The notes under the pieces: model-generated | The model's input: the letters and a program-made list of their open reading frames with translations, nothing else | The model's database searches: none | Told to the model about the DNA's origin: nothing | In this document: positions 35,203 through 44,782 of the stretch, piece by piece | Position numbering within the stretch: the stretch's first letter is position 1 | How the letters are laid out: every line of letters begins with the position of its first letter | Translations under genes and position numbers: made by a program | Assembly (NCBI RefSeq): GCF_030503435.1 | Contig: NZ_JAUKPO010000024.1 | Coordinates: forward strand, 43,440-107,439 | DNA from: Rhodocytophaga aerolata | GTDB taxonomy: Bacteria; Bacteroidota; Bacteroidia; Cytophagales; 172606-1 | Direction of reading: 5' to 3' | Length of the DNA stretch: 64,000 bases

Positions 35203-36453
35203 TTATTCTTCGGTGTTTTTAAGTGCCGCCTGCAAATAATAGGTGCCTTTTTTAACAATGTGCATACTGTCTGCTAAAGGAATGATAGGAGATGCAGCTA
35301 TAGAACCTCCTTCTGCTACACCTATCCGTACTGGCACTCTTTGAAACGTATGGTTCCCTGAACTGTTTACTTTCTCTACAAAAATGTAACTACTATCTCC
35401 TTGTGAGACAACGGCCTCTTCCGGTAAAGCAGCGATAGCTTGTTGTTCGGTAATAATTCTGGCAGTTATATAGGCGCCTGGCAGCAGGTCTTCCCGTTCT
35501 GGTTCCATGTGGCCGTGTACATTAATAGATTTACTCTCTCCTTCAAATACTTTGCCCACCAGGTAAATTTTTGCAGCCATTTCCTCTGCACCAGCTTGTG
35601 GTACAGTAAACTTAATCAGCTGTCCTTCTTTTACTTTAGCTGCATCTTTCTCAAATACCTGTAACTCTATGTGCATATGCTCTTTATTTACAATTTCAAA
35701 CAGCACATCGGTAGGGTTTACATACTTGCCAATATTTACATGCACAGACTTTACATAGCCGCTAATAGGGGAGGGTAAAGAAACGGTGCGGGCAATGGTA
35801 CCTTTTTCCAGTGAAGGGATGGATATGCCAATCATTTGCAATTGTGCTTTTAAGCCTTGTACCTGCGCTTTAGTAATGGCATAATCAGATTCGGCTTGTT
35901 GCAGCTTTCGTTTAGCCCCTACATTTTCTTTCTCCAGTTCAGTTTGCCTTTCCAGGTCTTTTTGTAGATAACCCAGGCGGCTTAGTGCTTGCAAATACTC
36001 TTGTTGCAGGGTGATGTAACTAGGATGTTCGAGTATAGCTAATGTTTGCCCTTTTTTTACTTTATCGCCAGGCAACAGTTCTGTGTATTTGACAAAACCA
36101 CCCATATGGGCACTTACCGAGGCCATGTTCTGCGGAGGAATATCTACCACGCCATTCGCTTTTATCTCTGTATTCATGGTCCGCTGATCGAAGCCGCCAA
36201 TTTCGATTCCAGCCTGTTTTACCTGTTGGCTCGTAAGCCGTACTTCATCTGCTGCTTTAGCAGATGGTTGTTCCCGGGTGTTTCCTTCCTGCTCCTCTTC
36301 TTCCATAGGAGAACAAGAAACGATTGCCAGGGCTACAGCCAAAAAGAAGAAGTATACAGGAAATTTGTGGCCTAGTGCTGTATCGGAGGCAGACATATGA
36401 TTGCTGCTTTTGATCCGCATAGAAAATGATTTGTTGTTTATAATAGTCAGCAT
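35203..36453 (-). CDS. Efflux RND periplasmic adaptor lipoprotein (CzcB/CusB-like)
   Basis: Membrane-fusion subunit of a tripartite heavy-metal pump. N-terminal hydrophobic stretch ends VSCSPM with a lipobox Cys, then an acidic linker. The adaptor core shows VSAHMGGFVKYTELLPGDKVKKGQ (biotinyl-like half), a long helical hairpin (SRLGYLQKDLERQTELEKEN), the second half IARTVSLPSPISGYVKSVHV, and the beta-barrel GAYITARIITEQQ. The start may be 36453, 36420 or 36396; all keep the lipobox. The gene lies 65 bp after the pump gene, third in the operon. Confidence 0.9.
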   Translation of the reverse strand: MLTIINNKSFSMRIKSSNHMSASDTALGHKFPVYFFFLAVALAIVSCSPMEEEEQEGNTREQPSAKAADEVRLTSQQVKQAGIEIGGFDQRTMNTEIKANGVVDIPPQNMASVSAHMGGFVKYTELLPGDKVKKGQTLAILEHPSYITLQQEYLQALSRLGYLQKDLERQTELEKENVGAKRKLQQAESDYAITKAQVQGLKAQLQMIGISIPSLEKGTIARTVSLPSPISGYVKSVHVNIGKYVNPTDVLFEIVNKEHMHIELQVFEKDAAKVKEGQLIKFTVPQAGAEEMAAKIYLVGKVFEGESKSINVHGHMEPEREDLLPGAYITARIITEQQAIAALPEEAVVSQGDSSYIFVEKVNSSGNHTFQRVPVRIGVAEGGSIAASPIIPLADSMHIVKKGTYYLQAALKNTEE

Positions 36454-36518
36454 ATATAATATTCAAAAATGAGATCAATTAACTAATTATCAGTACGTAG
36501 TAGGAAGAATCGAGTATG

Positions 36519-39500
36519 CTATTCATTGTTCCCGGTAAGTGCTTCTATGGCAATCACGGTTTGGTTATAGCCCTCCAGCTGATCCAGATAAGATTCTTTG
36601 ATCTGCCAGGCCTGCAAAGCTTCCTGAACAAAGGTGACATAATCTATGTCTCCACTCCGGTAACTTTGTTCGGCGTTGCGCAGAATCAGGTCAGCCTGGG
36701 GTAAGGCATAGGTTTCATAATACTGGGTAGAGCTGGTATAACTAAGCAGTTGCTGTTTCAGCATGTGTAACTCGCCGCTGAGTTGGGTTGTCTGGTAGGC
36801 TAGTTGCGTCCGGCTAATATCTTCTCCAATTCTGGCGGCTTCTATCCGGCCTTTCGGCGCAGCAAAGAACAACGGAACAGCTATACCTGCCTGCACCACA
36901 TGAAAATTGGGCACTTTTTCTATGGACTGATTGAAGTAACCAACTGTAAAATCTGGCAGCAACCGTTGCCTTTCTACTTTGATTGCCTGCTTACTTACTT
37001 GTGCCTGTTGTTCCAGCACGGCTAATACTGGGTTGTTGGTAACTGTTAAAGAGCTAAGTATGGAGCTATCTGCAGATAGTTTCGCTGGCGTGGCTAGGGT
37101 ATCAATACCAACTGGCTGGGGTGCATTCAGCAGAATTTGCAATTGCTGACGAAGTATCTCAATGTCAGCATTAATCAGGATTTGCCTGTTGCGGATATCT
37201 CTTGCCCGGGTTTCGGCAGAAATCTGCTCCAGCTGGTTGGTTTCTCCGGTACGGTAGCGGACAGCCGCTGCCTGCGCCGACCGTTGATATACACTATCTT
37301 GCGCTTGCAACAGTTGTCTGCGGGCATAATTCTGCACCAGGCGGTAATAAACTGACTTTACCTGCTTCACCAGTTCGTTTTTCTGCACGTCCTGCCTGCG
37401 CATAGCTTCTGTTACCAGATGAGAAGAAAGTTTACTCTGAGCGGCATACAGGGTCGGAAAAGCGAATTGCTGGGTTACATTCAGTAAATAATCATTGGGC
37501 ATCGCCTGGATCTGTCCATACTGGTATTCAACCGCCGTTTTGGGAATATCAAAAGCTGTTTTCCGTAAGGTCCGTTGCGATTCTACCTGCAAAGAGGATA
37601 CTTTAAGCAAGGGATTTTGCTGCAAAGCCAGGTCAATGGCCTGTGGTAAGGAAAGTACCTGGGCGGCCTGCCTGTTGGTCTGGGCTTTGGCAGGGACAGT
37701 ACTTCCGATGATACTTCCCAGAATAAATAGACTTATGATAGTTAGCTTTACGCCACCTGTAGCAATTTGTCCGGTAGCATCTTCAGATTTTCCTTTGGAG
37801 AAAAAACTATAGAGTACTGGCAGCACCACCAGCGTAAGCAAGGTAGCAGAAATGAGCCCACCAATGACTACGGTTGCCAGTGGCCGCTGAACTTCGGCAC
37901 CTGCCGAACCAGATAAAGCCATCGGAAGGAAACCTAAGGAAGCCACTGCCGCCGTCATTACAACCGGCCGGAACCGCACGGCTGTACCTTTTAAAATCCG
38001 TTCATATACATCCGTTACGCCTTCTTTTTCCAGGTCATTAAAGTAGCTGATCAGTACAATGCCATTTAATACGGCTACCCCAAACAAAGCAATAAAGCCT
38101 ACACCAGCCGAAATACTAAAAGGCATTCCCCTCAACCATAAAGCCATAATGCCGCCAATAGCCGATAATGGAATGGCTGTATAAATCATCAGTGACTGCT
38201 TGAATGAGTGGAAGGTAAAGAACAATAAGACAAAAATGAGCAGCAATGAAACTGGTACCGCTATACTCAGGCGGGCTTTGGCATTCTGCAGGTTTTCAAA
38301 CTGCCCGCCATAGGTAAAATAATAGCCGGCCGGCAGCTCCACCTTCGATTCCAGTACTTGTCTTATTTCTTCCACCAGGCTTTCCACATCCCGGTTCCGC
38401 ACGTTTAAGCCTACGGTAATGCGTCTTCTGGCATTGTCGCGGGAAATTTGCATCGGGGCTTCTTTGTAGGAAATGTCTGCCAGCTCTCCGAAGGGTACTT
38501 TGTGGCCATTGGGTAGTTCTACAAACAGATTACGGATGTTTTCTATATCGGTACGGAAGGCGGCATTCAGCCGGACTACCAGGTCGAAGCGTTTCTCGCC
38601 TTCAAACACGACACCGGCGGCTTCTCCGGCAAAAGCTGTTTTAAGAATAGTATTCAGGTCGGCAATGTTAACGCCATATTGAGCTATTTTGTCGCGTTTG
38701 TACGAAACCAGCATCTGCGGCAGACCGATAATCTGTTCTACCTTTAGATCGGCTACTCCCGGAATATTCCGCAGTAAAGCAGCTGATTGATTGGCTTTCT
38801 GAAATAATAAATTCAAATCTTCGCCATATATTTTTACGGCTACATCTGATTTTACGCCAGTCATTAGTTCATTAAACCGCATTTGAATAGGCTGCTGAAA
38901 ATCAAAGTTTACACCGGGGATAACAGCTAACGCAGCACCCATTTTTTCGGCCAGGCCATCTTTGGTAGCTGCGGTGGTCCACTCGTCTTTTTCTTTCAAA
39001 ATCACCATCAAATCATTTGCCTCCAGCGGCATAGGATCGGTGGGAATTTCAGCGGTCCCTATTTTTGATATTACTTCTTTTACCTCAGGAAACCTCAGAA
39101 GGATATTTTCTGCATCGGTAGATACTTTGATAGTCTGCGATAAAGAAGAGCCGGGTGCCAGCCGCACTTCTACCGCAAAGTCTCCTTCATCCAGGTTGGG
39201 AATAAACTCGCCTCCCATAGAAAAGAAGATTAGTAAGCTGCCAAGAAATAATAACACAGCCATACCAAGTACGGCTACTCTTCTTTTTAAGGCCATCCGG
39301 ATAATAGGGTCGTATACCTTGTGCAGAGCATGCATAATTTTGTGCGATAATGTGCCTTCTTCTTTAATGTTTTTTGTCAGCAGCAGGGCAGAAACCATTG
39401 GTACATAGGTGACACACAAAATCATTGCGCCTATAATGGCAAAACTGACAGCCATGGCCATGGGGCGGAACATCTTCCCTTCAATGCCGGTAAGGGAAAG

Positions 39501-40880
39501 AATGGGGAAATACACAATCAGGATGATTAACTGGCCAAACAAAGCAGAACGCATCATTTTACTGGCCGAATCTCTGGCAATGTCGTCCATCGTTTCGTTC
39601 TGGCCATTAAGCTGGGTGTGTGCAATATGGAAAATCATGGCTTCTACAATAATGACGGCTCCATCTACCACCAGGCCAAAATCAATAGCTCCCAGGCTCA
39701 TCAGGTTGGCCGATACACCAAATACATTCAGCATCGAGAGGGCAAACAGCATACAGAGCGGAATAACAGAAGCTACTACCACACCAGCCCGCCAGTTGCC
39801 TAAAAGTAAGATTAGTACAAAAATAACGATCAGGCCACCTTCTATCAGGTTGGTGCTTACCGTCCGGATGGCTTTATCAATGAGTGTAGTGCGGTCCAGG
39901 AAAGGTTCTATGATGAGTCCGGCGGGCAAGGTTTTCTGGATCTGCGCTACCCGTTCTTTCACCCCATTAATAACTGCTTCTGAACTGGCTCCTTTTAGCA
40001 TTAGTACAATGCCGCCTACTACTTCGCCTTCTCCGTTGCGTGTCATGGCACCATACCGTACCGCATGTCCATAGGTTACCTCTGCCAGGTCGCGTACCAG
40101 AATGGGTACTCCTTCCATGTTCTTTACTACAATATTGCTGATGTCTTGCAGATTGCTAACCATGCCTTCGCCCCGGATAAAATAGGCATTGCTTCCTTTT
40201 TCAATGTAGCTTCCACCAGTATTGGCATTATTTACAGAGATAGCCTGGTAAATTTCCGGGATAGTGGTATTCATGGCCCGCAGTTTATCCGGGTTTATAC
40301 TTACCTCGTATTCTTTCAGAAAACCTCCAAAACTGCTCACCTCAACCACACCAGGTACGCCAGCCAGCTGGCGTTTCACTATCCAGTCTTGCACCGTACG
40401 GAGTTCGGTGGCAGAATACTTTTGCTCGTAGCCCTTTTCCGGGCGGATCACATACTGGTAGATTTCTCCTAAACCTGTGGTTACCGGAGCCATTGTAGGG
40501 GTACCTACGCCAGGCATAATGTCTTCTTCCGCCATCTTAATCTGTTCGGCTACCAGTTGCCTGGCTAGATATGTATCGGTATCGTCTGTAAATACCACCG
40601 TAATTACCGATAAGCCAAAGCGGGAAATGGAACGGATTTCGATAACGCCTGGAATATTGCGCAGGGAAGTTTCCAGAGGAAAGGTAATAAACTGCTCTAC
40701 TTCCTGGGCTGCCAGCGAAGGCGATTGGGTGATTACCTGTACCTGGTTATTGGTTATATCCGGCACTGCATCAATGGGAATCTGGTTAAAGGAGTAAATG
40801 CCCCAGGCAATTAAGGCTACTACAAATAACCCGATGATGAGTTTGTTTTTTATACTGAAATGAATAATGGCATCTATCAT
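36519..40880 (-). CDS. CusA/CzcA-type heavy-metal RND pump fused to a TolC-like outer membrane factor
   Basis: A 1453-residue fusion. Residues 1-about 1040 are a complete heavy-metal RND pump: first membrane helix then SFNQIPIDAVPDITNNQVQV, and the proton-relay helix DFGLVVDGAVIIVE (Asp400, Asp406, Glu413) in the place of CusA Asp405. Residues about 1067-1453 are an outer membrane factor (LSLPQAIDLALQQNPLL, AAAVRYRTGETNQLEQ, FVQEALQAW). Between them lies a signal-peptide-like segment, a lysine, a hydrophobic core and AKA at 1064-1066, which suggests internal cleavage. The start at ATG 40880 is used; the TTG at 40907 is unlikely. It is the second gene of a metal-efflux operon. Confidence 0.92.
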   Translation of the reverse strand: MIDAIIHFSIKNKLIIGLFVVALIAWGIYSFNQIPIDAVPDITNNQVQVITQSPSLAAQEVEQFITFPLETSLRNIPGVIEIRSISRFGLSVITVVFTDDTDTYLARQLVAEQIKMAEEDIMPGVGTPTMAPVTTGLGEIYQYVIRPEKGYEQKYSATELRTVQDWIVKRQLAGVPGVVEVSSFGGFLKEYEVSINPDKLRAMNTTIPEIYQAISVNNANTGGSYIEKGSNAYFIRGEGMVSNLQDISNIVVKNMEGVPILVRDLAEVTYGHAVRYGAMTRNGEGEVVGGIVLMLKGASSEAVINGVKERVAQIQKTLPAGLIIEPFLDRTTLIDKAIRTVSTNLIEGGLIVIFVLILLLGNWRAGVVVASVIPLCMLFALSMLNVFGVSANLMSLGAIDFGLVVDGAVIIVEAMIFHIAHTQLNGQNETMDDIARDSASKMMRSALFGQLIILIVYFPILSLTGIEGKMFRPMAMAVSFAIIGAMILCVTYVPMVSALLLTKNIKEEGTLSHKIMHALHKVYDPIIRMALKRRVAVLGMAVLLFLGSLLIFFSMGGEFIPNLDEGDFAVEVRLAPGSSLSQTIKVSTDAENILLRFPEVKEVISKIGTAEIPTDPMPLEANDLMVILKEKDEWTTAATKDGLAEKMGAALAVIPGVNFDFQQPIQMRFNELMTGVKSDVAVKIYGEDLNLLFQKANQSAALLRNIPGVADLKVEQIIGLPQMLVSYKRDKIAQYGVNIADLNTILKTAFAGEAAGVVFEGEKRFDLVVRLNAAFRTDIENIRNLFVELPNGHKVPFGELADISYKEAPMQISRDNARRRITVGLNVRNRDVESLVEEIRQVLESKVELPAGYYFTYGGQFENLQNAKARLSIAVPVSLLLIFVLLFFTFHSFKQSLMIYTAIPLSAIGGIMALWLRGMPFSISAGVGFIALFGVAVLNGIVLISYFNDLEKEGVTDVYERILKGTAVRFRPVVMTAAVASLGFLPMALSGSAGAEVQRPLATVVIGGLISATLLTLVVLPVLYSFFSKGKSEDATGQIATGGVKLTIISLFILGSIIGSTVPAKAQTNRQAAQVLSLPQAIDLALQQNPLLKVSSLQVESQRTLRKTAFDIPKTAVEYQYGQIQAMPNDYLLNVTQQFAFPTLYAAQSKLSSHLVTEAMRRQDVQKNELVKQVKSVYYRLVQNYARRQLLQAQDSVYQRSAQAAAVRYRTGETNQLEQISAETRARDIRNRQILINADIEILRQQLQILLNAPQPVGIDTLATPAKLSADSSILSSLTVTNNPVLAVLEQQAQVSKQAIKVERQRLLPDFTVGYFNQSIEKVPNFHVVQAGIAVPLFFAAPKGRIEAARIGEDISRTQLAYQTTQLSGELHMLKQQLLSYTSSTQYYETYALPQADLILRNAEQSYRSGDIDYVTFVQEALQAWQIKESYLDQLEGYNQTVIAIEALTGNNE

Positions 40881-41056
40881 GAGAAAGATAGGGATCTGGG
40901 TGTGCAAATTTGAAAATGTGGAAACTCAGAGAGAACTGCCTGGAACTACTTGTCCATCTGCGGATTTACTCCTTAGTACAGGTAGAATGCAACAAAGAGG
41001 CGTATACGATTATGTATAGACTATGTCTTTATCACACGAATGGCAGCAAAAGGGAA

Positions 41057-41443
41057 TTAGCTACCCTGGGGAGGTTGCAAAAAGGAATAGGCGAACTGGT
41101 AAGAATAGGTGTTCTTATAAATGGATTGGGAAATTGTACAAGAATTAAAGGTATATAAAGCCAGCTGCAATAACTCAGGCATAATAAAGGCCATGCCAGT
41201 CATTACATGGTTATGCATGGGAATGTTGGTAGACGGGTGAGGCGTCTGGGCATGATCGGAGCTGGGACTGTAGTGTAAAATCAGAAAATCCAGAAAGTCA
41301 AAATCCAGTTGGGCGGTTTGTTTATGTTCCAGATAGTGGGGCAGCAGTTGTGGAATTTTAAACACTTCCTCCACATCTGTTTGCGGAAACAGACTGCCTA
41401 GAAATAGCAGTATGCTAAGCAGGAGGGAGGTGTATTCTTTCAT
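41057..41443 (-). CDS. Small exported His- and Met-rich protein preceding the efflux pump
   Basis: A 128-residue exported protein. The ATG at 41443 begins a signal peptide (MKEYTSLLLSILLFLGSL); the ORF start at 41518 would bury it. The mature part opens VFKIPQLLPHYLEHK and FLDFLILHYSPSSDH, a pattern I recognise from small Bacteroidota proteins encoded next to heavy-metal pumps, then a His/Met-rich segment (HAQTPHPSTN, MHNHVMTGM). It is the first gene of the operon with the CusA-TolC fusion, 176 bp upstream of it. A metal-binding or periplasmic chaperone role is inferred, not shown. Confidence 0.65.
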   Translation of the reverse strand: MKEYTSLLLSILLFLGSLFPQTDVEEVFKIPQLLPHYLEHKQTAQLDFDFLDFLILHYSPSSDHAQTPHPSTNIPMHNHVMTGMAFIMPELLQLALYTFNSCTISQSIYKNTYSYQFAYSFLQPPQGS

Positions 41444-41817
41444 GCTGGTAGTTTGTGGTACATAGCTGTATAGAACGGCCATATTATTCTGCAAACATAC
41501 GAACGAACAGCCCTGCATTCCAAAAGAAAATGTGATTTATACTAAGGATAAATAACTTATGGTTGAAAATACGATTTTGTTTCCTTCCGTACTTGAGAAG
41601 TAACACTCCATCCAAGCTTCTTGTTAGGCGAACTTGTCTTTCAAAGTGTTAAAATATCCCTTCATACAGGCTTTGGCACCTGTATCATATAGATAGTTAA
41701 TTGTTCATCAACGTGTCAGTATAGTAACCCATTAGAATATCTGCCTGCTGAGCGTTTGTTAAATAAAATTTAATGAGTATCTTTTATAAAAGAAAAGTTA
41801 TCCCATGGCTTTGCTAT
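41444..41817. other. Divergent intergenic region between the efflux operon and the AraC gene
   Basis: Contains the efflux operon promoter (41492-41524) and a small hairpin at 41664-41685 (ATACAGG/CCTGTAT, 8-nt loop). No gene is seen. I could not locate a clear promoter for the AraC gene. Confidence 0.5.
41492..41524 (-). promoter_or_regulatory. Promoter of the metal-efflux operon
   Basis: On the minus strand: TTTG (41521-41524), 21 nt, then TATGTTTG (41492-41499), an exact TAnnTTTG. The predicted leader is about 40 nt before the ATG at 41443. Confidence 0.5.
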
Positions 41818-42630
41818 ATGCTTTATCGTAAATACCGACCCTGTGCCGCTTTGCAGCCTTTTGTAGAGTGCTATTATATCTGGGAGCAAGGACAAAAACT
41901 AATGGACCCAATACAGGTAGAATCTCCGCCAAACGGATTTACAGCAATGGTATTTGTTTACGGAGATCGGTATAAAGCAGAAAATGGCAAGCAACAAATG
42001 GAGCAGGTTCCATTATGTTTCCTCACCGGGCAACTTACAGCTACGTATCATTTGCAGCTAAGCGGAAAAATAGGGATGGCCGGCGTTGTATTCAAGCCAT
42101 CGGCTATTTCCAGTATTTTTCGTATTCCCATGCCCGAAATTACCAATCAGCGGATTCCCTTAGACTCAATTTTCGGTCCGGAGGTATGCTTGTTAACAGA
42201 GCAAGTAGCAGATGCAACCTCGCATTTTGGTAAAATATCTGCGATAGAAGCTTATTTGTTAAAAAAGGTATTAACACAAAAGTTTAGCCTCGATGCTGTC
42301 GATTATGCCGTGGATATTATTATGGAAAGAAAGGGAATCATATCTGTAAAGGAATTAACGCAGCTGCTGAATATTAACCGGCGGCAGTTTGAGCGGAAGT
42401 TTATTTACAAAGTAGGGCTTTCTCCTAAGTATTATTGCCGGCTCAAACGTTTGGGACATGTTTGTTCATTACTAGTAGCAAAGAAACATCCGGACTGGCA
42501 GGATGTAGTTTATGAAGGTGGTTTTTATGACCAGTCTCACTTTATTAAAGATTTTGTAGAGTTTATTCAGCAAAATCCTTCACTCTATTATAAGCAACAC
42601 AAAGAACTGGTTAATTTTTTAGACAGATAA
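41818..42630 (+). CDS. AraC family transcriptional regulator
   Basis: A 270-residue AraC/XylS regulator. The start at ATG 41818 gives the usual opening MLYRKYRPCAALQPFVECYYIWE of the Bacteroidota AraC type with a DUF6597-like sensor; an ATG at 41773 is the alternative. Residues about 175-260 hold two helix-turn-helix motifs (SVKELTQLLNINRRQFERKF and WQDVVYEGGFYDQSHFIKDF) with PKYYCRLKRL between them. It is the first of five co-directional genes ending at a strong hairpin, so it probably controls the four downstream genes. Confidence 0.9.
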   Translation: MLYRKYRPCAALQPFVECYYIWEQGQKLMDPIQVESPPNGFTAMVFVYGDRYKAENGKQQMEQVPLCFLTGQLTATYHLQLSGKIGMAGVVFKPSAISSIFRIPMPEITNQRIPLDSIFGPEVCLLTEQVADATSHFGKISAIEAYLLKKVLTQKFSLDAVDYAVDIIMERKGIISVKELTQLLNINRRQFERKFIYKVGLSPKYYCRLKRLGHVCSLLVAKKHPDWQDVVYEGGFYDQSHFIKDFVEFIQQNPSLYYKQHKELVNFLDR

Positions 42631-42711
42631 GCGTTCTCTGTCGCACTTTTACAATACTTCTGTCAGGTTAGGCTGTAATTTTATCCCATCGTTTACTTAA
42701 CCGCCTGATTT

Positions 42712-43140
42712 ATGGAAGCTCCATTACTTGCTACCAATACTAGTCTCGCTGCACGGGCTGCCGTCCTGCACAATTTAGCCCAGAATTATGTAACAGAAGG
42801 GCTGGGCAAAAAGAACTTCGAAAGCATACCTTATGCCGATGATGTAGTATTACGGGCACCTCTATGTCCCGGTGGGGTGGCCAACCCAGTATATGGCAAA
42901 GAAAATGTACGCAGTACCTGGTGGGCTCCCTTACCAGGGTTACTTGGCCAGGTAGAAGTACTCGATACCTTTATTAACAAAGATCTATCTGCCGTAGCTA
43001 TCGAATTTCATTGCGAAATCCTGCTCAATCCGCCGGTGCTGCTACGCATTATTGACCGGTTCAAGGTGAATGATGATGGGATGATTACTGACCAGGAAAA
43101 CTTTTTCGACCCTCGTATAGTCACCAACCCGGCCTACTAA
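42712..43140 (+). CDS. SnoaL/NTF2-like family protein
   Basis: A 142-residue small alpha+beta barrel protein of the SnoaL/NTF2-like superfamily. A helical N terminus (AARAAVLHNLAQNYV) leads to the NTF2 core: VVLRAPLCP, VRSTWWAPLPGLLG, VEVLDTFINKDLSAVAIEF, LLRIIDRFKVNDDGMI and the characteristic QENFFDPR end. Members are cyclases, hydrolases or binding proteins; no function is fixed here. It lies 81 bp after the AraC gene. Confidence 0.75.
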   Translation: MEAPLLATNTSLAARAAVLHNLAQNYVTEGLGKKNFESIPYADDVVLRAPLCPGGVANPVYGKENVRSTWWAPLPGLLGQVEVLDTFINKDLSAVAIEFHCEILLNPPVLLRIIDRFKVNDDGMITDQENFFDPRIVTNPAY

Positions 43141-43183
43141 ACTCAGTCATACTTAAATTCCCTATATATTTTATTTCTAACTT

Positions 43184-43651
43184 ATGAACAAACTACTCTT
43201 TTTTATGGTGGCTCTGGTTTGCTGGAGCTGTGCGGACCAGAACATGCCACACCCTCAGCTAACCAGGCAGGCAGCCGATGCGCATGCCAGAAAAAGTGCT
43301 CCACTTAATCTCACCTTTGCTAAAAGCATTGCAGGAGCTAACACTTGGATGGGTACCGTAGCCGGCGACATACAGGGAAGTCTGACTACGGTACTTCTCA
43401 ATGATCCTGGTCAGGGTAGTATATGGCACGTAGAGTTCGACTGGATAGTGGAGGCCGATGACGCCCAGTATTCTTTTACTGCCCGGCTTAAAGGTATTTT
43501 GAATACCAAAACCGGAAAAGTTGTGATGAATGGCACAATTATCCAAGGCTGGCAGGTAGGTGCTCAGGTACACGAAGAAGGCCAGATGGTAAACCCTGAT
43601 AATTTGTCTTTTGAAGGAAATATCCGGATTATGCCTGCTTCAGCTGATTAA
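43184..43651 (+). CDS. Hypothetical lipoprotein
   Basis: A 155-residue lipoprotein: hydrophobic N terminus followed by the lipobox CWSC (Cys18 region), then a mature beta-rich domain with repeated Gly/Asn/Thr strands (WMGTVAGDIQGSL, WHVEFDWIVEADD, LKGILNTKTGKVVMNGTI). It resembles small beta-sandwich or lipocalin-like domains but I cannot name the family. It lies 43 bp after the NTF2-like gene in the AraC cluster. Confidence 0.72.
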   Translation: MNKLLFFMVALVCWSCADQNMPHPQLTRQAADAHARKSAPLNLTFAKSIAGANTWMGTVAGDIQGSLTTVLLNDPGQGSIWHVEFDWIVEADDAQYSFTARLKGILNTKTGKVVMNGTIIQGWQVGAQVHEEGQMVNPDNLSFEGNIRIMPASAD

Positions 43652-43776
43652 ATGTGGTCCACTAATCGTTTGCTTCTGACTGGTAAACATAGTATATTCA
43701 TTATCAGCCGGCTAACCCTCTGTCATAAATTCCCTAACTTCTTTTTTTTTATAAGCTTAATTTAATTCACTATTTT

Positions 43777-44274
43777 ATGTCACTTACTAACACCCCAACT
43801 CTAACACAAGACACTGTTTCTTTTAGTGCATCTTTTGTTCCCTTGTGGGAGCGTGCAAAGAATTATACAATAGATATGGCAGAAGCCATGCCCGAAGAGC
43901 ATTATTCGTATGCACCGGTTAACGAAATACGTACATTTGCCCAACAAATGGTTCACCTTGCCCAGGCGACTAATATGCTATGTGCAGGCTTCCTTACCGG
44001 AGAGCCATGTCCTCTGGAAGATGGGAAGGGTATTCAAACTAAAGCCGAAATCATAGACTTTCTGAGCCGTTCTTTCGATTATATGGGAACTGCTGTAGAT
44101 TCCTTAGCAGAAGAAGAGTTGAATCAGAAAGTGATGATTGATTTTCTGGGTATAGAACTTACTAAGAAAGAGATTGTATATTTTATCCGCGATCATAGTA
44201 CACACCACCGTTCACAGGCATTGATTTATCTGCGGGCAAAAGGCATTAAACCTCCGCAATATCGTGGATGGTAA
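43777..44274 (+). CDS. DinB family protein
   Basis: A 165-residue DinB/YfiT-like four-helix protein. Seen: LWERAKNYTIDMAEAMPEEHYSYAP, HLAQATNMLCAGFL (first His ligand), and the C-terminal RDHSTHHRSQALIYLRAKGI with two His ligands and PPQYRGW, which is a standard DinB ending. These enzymes bind Ni or Zn and act as thiol transferases or isomerases. It lies 125 bp after the lipoprotein and 38 bp before the next gene. Confidence 0.88.
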   Translation: MSLTNTPTLTQDTVSFSASFVPLWERAKNYTIDMAEAMPEEHYSYAPVNEIRTFAQQMVHLAQATNMLCAGFLTGEPCPLEDGKGIQTKAEIIDFLSRSFDYMGTAVDSLAEEELNQKVMIDFLGIELTKKEIVYFIRDHSTHHRSQALIYLRAKGIKPPQYRGW

Positions 44275-44312
44275 GTATTCGATAGGTATTCACTCTTACT
44301 ATATTTTTTCTT

Positions 44313-44759
44313 ATGCAAACAACTAAGATCAAACAAAGTCTTACTGACCTGAGTCGTCAGGGGATGGCTATTGAATTTTTTTCAGCTTACCAGGAAATGG
44401 ATGTTGAGCGGATGCTGAGCTTATGTACAGAGGAAGGAACGGTACATTTTACCTCCTTGGGAGAGGCAGGCAAAGGTAAAATTAAAGAGTTTGGCAGAAA
44501 TCTGTGGTTACTGCTGATGGAGTGTTTTCCGGATTTGGATAATACCGTTACATCTACTAAAGTGGATACTGCTGGAAATGTAACCTGCCAGGTAAAAATA
44601 TTTGGTACGCAGGCCAAAGATTTTGCCGGTATAGTTAGTAAAGGTTTGCGTTTTGACAGTGACCACATTTTTATCTTTCATTTTAATGAAGATAACCAAA
44701 TAGACGATATCCGGATTACATGGGATCATGTACACTTTTCCAGGCAGTTGGGTTCATAG
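44313..44759 (+). CDS. NTF2-like (SnoaL) family protein
   Basis: A 148-residue NTF2-like protein. N-terminal helix AIEFFSAYQEMDVERMLSLC, then TVHFTSLGEAGKGKIKEF, LLLMECFPDLDNTV, and SDHIFIFHFNEDNQIDDIRI, matching polyketide-cyclase/ester-cyclase-like NTF2 proteins. It lies 38 bp after the DinB gene and ends 23 bp before a strong hairpin. Together with the first SnoaL-like gene it makes two NTF2 members in the same AraC-led cluster. Confidence 0.8.
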   Translation: MQTTKIKQSLTDLSRQGMAIEFFSAYQEMDVERMLSLCTEEGTVHFTSLGEAGKGKIKEFGRNLWLLLMECFPDLDNTVTSTKVDTAGNVTCQVKIFGTQAKDFAGIVSKGLRFDSDHIFIFHFNEDNQIDDIRITWDHVHFSRQLGS

Positions 44760-44782
44760 TGAGCCCCTCCCTATCTTTTATT

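Noticed and set aside
39409..40074. 221-residue open frame on the plus strand inside the RND pump gene
   Set aside because: It is antisense to the conserved pump core; its sequence has low-complexity shadow composition.
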